Source of the DNA: Leptospiraceae bacterium
GTDB taxonomy: Bacteria > Spirochaetota > Leptospiria > Leptospirales > Leptospiraceae
Assembly (NCBI GenBank): GCA_024233865.1
Contig: JACKPA010000013.1
Location: 1 to 64,000 of the forward strand
Length of the DNA: 64,000 nt
Direction of reading: 5' to 3'
Each line of letters opens with the position of its first letter. Position 1 is the stretch's first letter. A program made the translations under genes and the position numbers. Below are positions 61,384 to 64,000 of the stretch, piece after piece. Below the pieces are notes generated by a model. That model ran no database searches and had not been told where the DNA came from. It saw only the letters and a program-made list of their open reading frames with translations.

Positions 61384-64000
61384 CTACTTATGTTTGCACA
61401 CTAGGCATTTTGGAGTTTTAATCTTTAGGTAAGAACCGCTCATTTTAAAATTTTTAGAGTCTATGGTTAATTTGAATTTTGCCTGTACTCCAATTCGTTC
61501 AAATCCCCATCTTAATGACTTGATTCCACCATTTACAATGTTTGCCGTTCCGAATAGAAGAGTTCCGGATATCATAGGATACAAGTCCAAATAAAATCGC
61601 GTGCCGGCAGTTAATAAAGCTACCGTTCCCCTTAAGTCTCCCCAATATCTTGGTGTGCTTTTTAGATCATGCTCGTAGGTTTTATTCCACCTGGAACCTA
61701 ACGACCAAGCTCTACCTAACCATTTTCTATTTGCTTTCATTGCTTCTGGTGTATGGTATCGAGAGCCTTCTTTATCATGTTCTAAAGAAGCTTCGTCCAA
61801 ATCTGACGTAGGCTTAAGAACACCAGTAGTATCTTGATAATATAAACCTACTGCAAGTAAACTAGCAATAATATGACCTTCTTCTGTTCCTTGATTGGAA
61901 GATGCAAGAGCCAACATCGTAAACCAATCACGTTTTTCCTTACCTTCTCGCAAACTACCACAACCTCCATTACCTGTATAGTAATGCCAAGGCACGACTC
62001 CAAATGCGGGTAATAGAAAAGGTGCAGCTACAATACCAACTGGTCCTCCGACAACTGCTACAGTAGCAGCTCCTGCTATAGCAGTTACATGCTGTGGACA
62101 AATCTCATGTCCCGAAGGATCGTTGTACATGACGGGATTGCCTTCGGCATACATATATTGATTTGTTCCAAAAGGAGAACTTGTTTGTAAAACGCTATCC
62201 GGTTCGAGGAAGCGTCCTATCTTTGGGTCATAGTATCGTGCTTTGTAATAATAGAGTCCTGTTTCTTTGCCTGCACTGAGCGAAGCCGAAGTGTCCTCTT
62301 CTTGACCAGTGTATTTGTATCGGTAGATGTCTGGTCCGCCGGAGTGATCTCTGTCAATTTCACCGTAAGGTGTGTAAGATATGATGCTTTTTCCAGAACC
62401 AATAGAGGTTCCTGCAACAACTTCTCCGGAGGTATTGGTTATCATGGTGACTGAATCTAAGTGGTCTGTGTGGAAGAAGTAGAGTCCTTCAATTGGAGCG
62501 TTGGCAGAACCACCACCTCCGCCACTACCGTCATTATTGGATTGAGCATCGTTTACGGAAGGTGTATCAGGACTGATGACGGATGTAAAAGCAGCGAATG
62601 GAAAATTGTCTTTCGATTTCGTGCAGGTGATTAGGGTAAGAGAAAGAGCAAATATGTTACCACAGATAAACACAAATAAACGCAGATTTGTTTGTGTTTG
62701 TTGTATAAGTAGTACAATTAGAAGAACAGAGAAAAAAAATGCAAATAAGTATTGTTGGTTTTGCAAGTTGACAAAAGGAATGAAGCTTGATTTGTCTTGT
62801 GCTATAACTGCATCCGTTCTTGTCCATTGAGCAATGAGTTCATTATCGTTCTTGACGTAGAGAGTATAGCGAATTGCTACACTTGGAGCAACCTGTATTT
62901 CATAGAGTCCGTCTTCAAAATAGTAGATTGCTTCGTCTTTATTGCGGTTGATTTTCTTCTTTCTCATTCCTCTGTAGTCATAGAAGTAGTTGAACTCTTC
63001 TCCTAATCCTGTCACGATGGATGACAGCCTTCCAAGTCCGTCGTGAGTGAATGTATCATTGTTACGTTTTTTGATGTAACCGGATGCGTCATACTCGTAG
63101 GTCTCGGTTACGCTGGAAATTTGGTTTGGAATTGTTACTGACGTGACAGCGTTGGCGTGGTCGGTGTCGGTATAGTCCATTGTAGTGTCTCCTTTTTGGG
63201 TTAGGTTTCCGTTTGTTGTATAGTTGTATTTCTTTTCTCCATAGCTACCTTTGGACTTGATGAGTCTGTTGTAGGTATCAAAGCTAAAAGTTTGCGATTT
63301 CCAAGGATTTGCCAAGTCATTGATCGTGGTGATATTTCCCGAAGTATCATAAAAATAATTTCTGTGGTCTTCCACTCGTTTTGTGGTGCCAGTGGTTAGC
63401 TTGTAAGACGTAAGCCGTTCATTGGTTGTATCATAGATTAGTTCCACAACAACTCCGTTTCCATACGTCTTGGTAAGCTTGCTTGTATCGTATTTGTAGC
63501 TTATCAGTTTTTTATCTTTAACTTTACCATCGGATGTATCCATCTTGATTTCACTTAGTTCTTTGTCATCATAAACATAGGTTGCAATTGTTCCGTCAGG
63601 ATAGATAACTTTTCTCACTCTATTTAAAGAATCATACTTGTACTCAAATTTGATTTTATAATCCTCAATGGAATGAATTTTTTTTACAACATTACCACTT
63701 TTATCAAAAAAGAATTGCGTTTCACCGGAACTGTCTTTTACTTTTGTAACTTTTCCTTTTGAGTTTGCCTGACTTTCATCATAGGAATACTCAACTTCTT
63801 CTTCACCGGCGGTATATTTTTGCAACCTTCCGTATTCATCAAAACTATAGTTGGTTATAGTTCCGCGAGCATCTTTAGTAGATGTTAGATTGCCGGCAAG
63901 GTTGTAGGTAAAAGAAGTTTTTCCGGAATTTGCGTCCGTTTTGGATAAGACATTACTGGCTCTATCATATTCAAAAATGACTTTTTCTCCACCTGGCTTT
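61384..64000 (-). CDS. RHS repeat protein RHS2, 5' end beyond the window
   Basis: The frame is open from the window edge (64000) to the stop at 61384, at least 871 aa. YD repeats include YDRASNVLSKTDANSGK, FDEYGRLQKYTAGEEEVEYS and YTTNGNLTQKGD; the core ends with YKYTGQEED, KETGLYYYKARYYDPKIGRF and NPVMYNDPSGHE. As in RHS1, a two-helix hydrophobic segment with SLTLITCTKSKDNFPF interrupts the core before FFHTDHLDSVTMI. A 24-bp in-frame insertion (TSASLSAG) sits in the core motif. The tip of about 255 aa differs from RHS1 and is unrecognised; its last 120 residues are duplicated at 60677-61072. Confidence 0.85.
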   Translation of the reverse strand, partial: KPGGEKVIFEYDRASNVLSKTDANSGKTSFTYNLAGNLTSTKDARGTITNYSFDEYGRLQKYTAGEEEVEYSYDESQANSKGKVTKVKDSSGETQFFFDKSGNVVKKIHSIEDYKIKFEYKYDSLNRVRKVIYPDGTIATYVYDDKELSEIKMDTSDGKVKDKKLISYKYDTSKLTKTYGNGVVVELIYDTTNERLTSYKLTTGTTKRVEDHRNYFYDTSGNITTINDLANPWKSQTFSFDTYNRLIKSKGSYGEKKYNYTTNGNLTQKGDTTMDYTDTDHANAVTSVTIPNQISSVTETYEYDASGYIKKRNNDTFTHDGLGRLSSIVTGLGEEFNYFYDYRGMRKKKINRNKDEAIYYFEDGLYEIQVAPSVAIRYTLYVKNDNELIAQWTRTDAVIAQDKSSFIPFVNLQNQQYLFAFFFSVLLIVLLIQQTQTNLRLFVFICGNIFALSLTLITCTKSKDNFPFAAFTSVISPDTPSVNDAQSNNDGSGGGGGSANAPIEGLYFFHTDHLDSVTMITNTSGEVVAGTSIGSGKSIISYTPYGEIDRDHSGGPDIYRYKYTGQEEDTSASLSAGKETGLYYYKARYYDPKIGRFLEPDSVLQTSSPFGTNQYMYAEGNPVMYNDPSGHEICPQHVTAIAGAATVAVVGGPVGIVAAPFLLPAFGVVPWHYYTGNGGCGSLREGKEKRDWFTMLALASSNQGTEEGHIIASLLAVGLYYQDTTGVLKPTSDLDEASLEHDKEGSRYHTPEAMKANRKWLGRAWSLGSRWNKTYEHDLKSTPRYWGDLRGTVALLTAGTRFYLDLYPMISGTLLFGTANIVNGGIKSLRWGFERIGVQAKFKLTIDSKNFKMSGSYLKIKTPKCLVCKHK
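62269..62292 (-). repeat. 24-bp in-frame insertion in RHS2
   Basis: Relative to RHS1 (GQEED-RETGLYYYK), RHS2 has eight extra residues TSASLSAG before KETGLYYYK. The coding-strand insert begins ACTTCGGCTTCGCTCAG, close to the ACTTCGACAAGCTCAG core of the ATPase repeats and of the same 24-bp length. Confidence 0.8.

Overview
The window looks like a chromosome segment of a low-GC spirochaete, most likely in or near the order Leptospirales. The pointers are a flbD-motA-motB-fliL flagellar cluster, a TPR membrane protein resembling the spirochaete periplasmic flagellar collar protein FlcA, KDO biosynthesis (kdsB), a serine/threonine kinase-ATPase-GAF-SpoIIE signalling protein, and several REC/histidine-kinase hybrids. 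Taxonomy is inference from gene content. I saw no rRNA, tRNA or CRISPR.

Layout. 1-4.6 kb: broken DUF1361 membrane-protein pieces, an Rpn-type PD-(D/E)XK protein, and a kinase/SpoIIE protein split by a large internal deletion. 4.6-14.2 kb: a second Rpn protein and a tandem array of five head-to-tail AAA ATPase/PD-(D/E)XK nuclease genes, each separated by exactly 2 nt and flanked by eroded copies. 14.3-19.1 kb: an operon of two FHA proteins and a ClC channel. 19.2-19.8 kb: a 53-aa ORF, a terminator and a 296-bp inverted-repeat element; 34 bp of it recurs inverted at 4.58 kb. 19.8-26.3 kb: two-component proteins, a GlcD-like oxidase and a Usp protein. 26.4-30.7 kb: glycosyltransferase, flbD-motA-motB-fliL and kdsB. 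30.7-46 kb: mostly single genes (STAS protein, PAP2-prenyl synthase-like fusion, histidine kinase, SGNH hydrolase, degenerate citrate synthase paralogue, NSS transporter, DUF4058, desaturase, adenylate cyclase, WecG-type transferase, GH18-like protein). 46-53.2 kb: DegT-like protein with His at the PLP-lysine position, FlcA-like protein, glycyl-tRNA synthetase, EF-hand protein. 53.2-64 kb (minus strand): haem-copper-oxidase-like membrane protein, NHL lipoprotein, then an RHS region with two RHS proteins, two detached C-terminal tips and four small lipoproteins.

Most unusual are the ATPase-nuclease array and the RHS region. The array is a mosaic: three N-terminal variants are combined with two C-terminal variants around a near-invariant core carrying 2-5 copies of an in-frame 24-bp repeat. 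Coordinates fit a single unequal crossover at that repeat (period 3,280 bp, then 3,256 bp). Related TTCG...GCTCAG sequences also occur between motB and fliL and inside both RHS genes, in one of them as an exact 24-bp in-frame insertion, which suggests a short dispersed element that tolerates landing in reading frames. The RHS region alternates full proteins, orphan tips and small lipoproteins, as in polymorphic-toxin loci.
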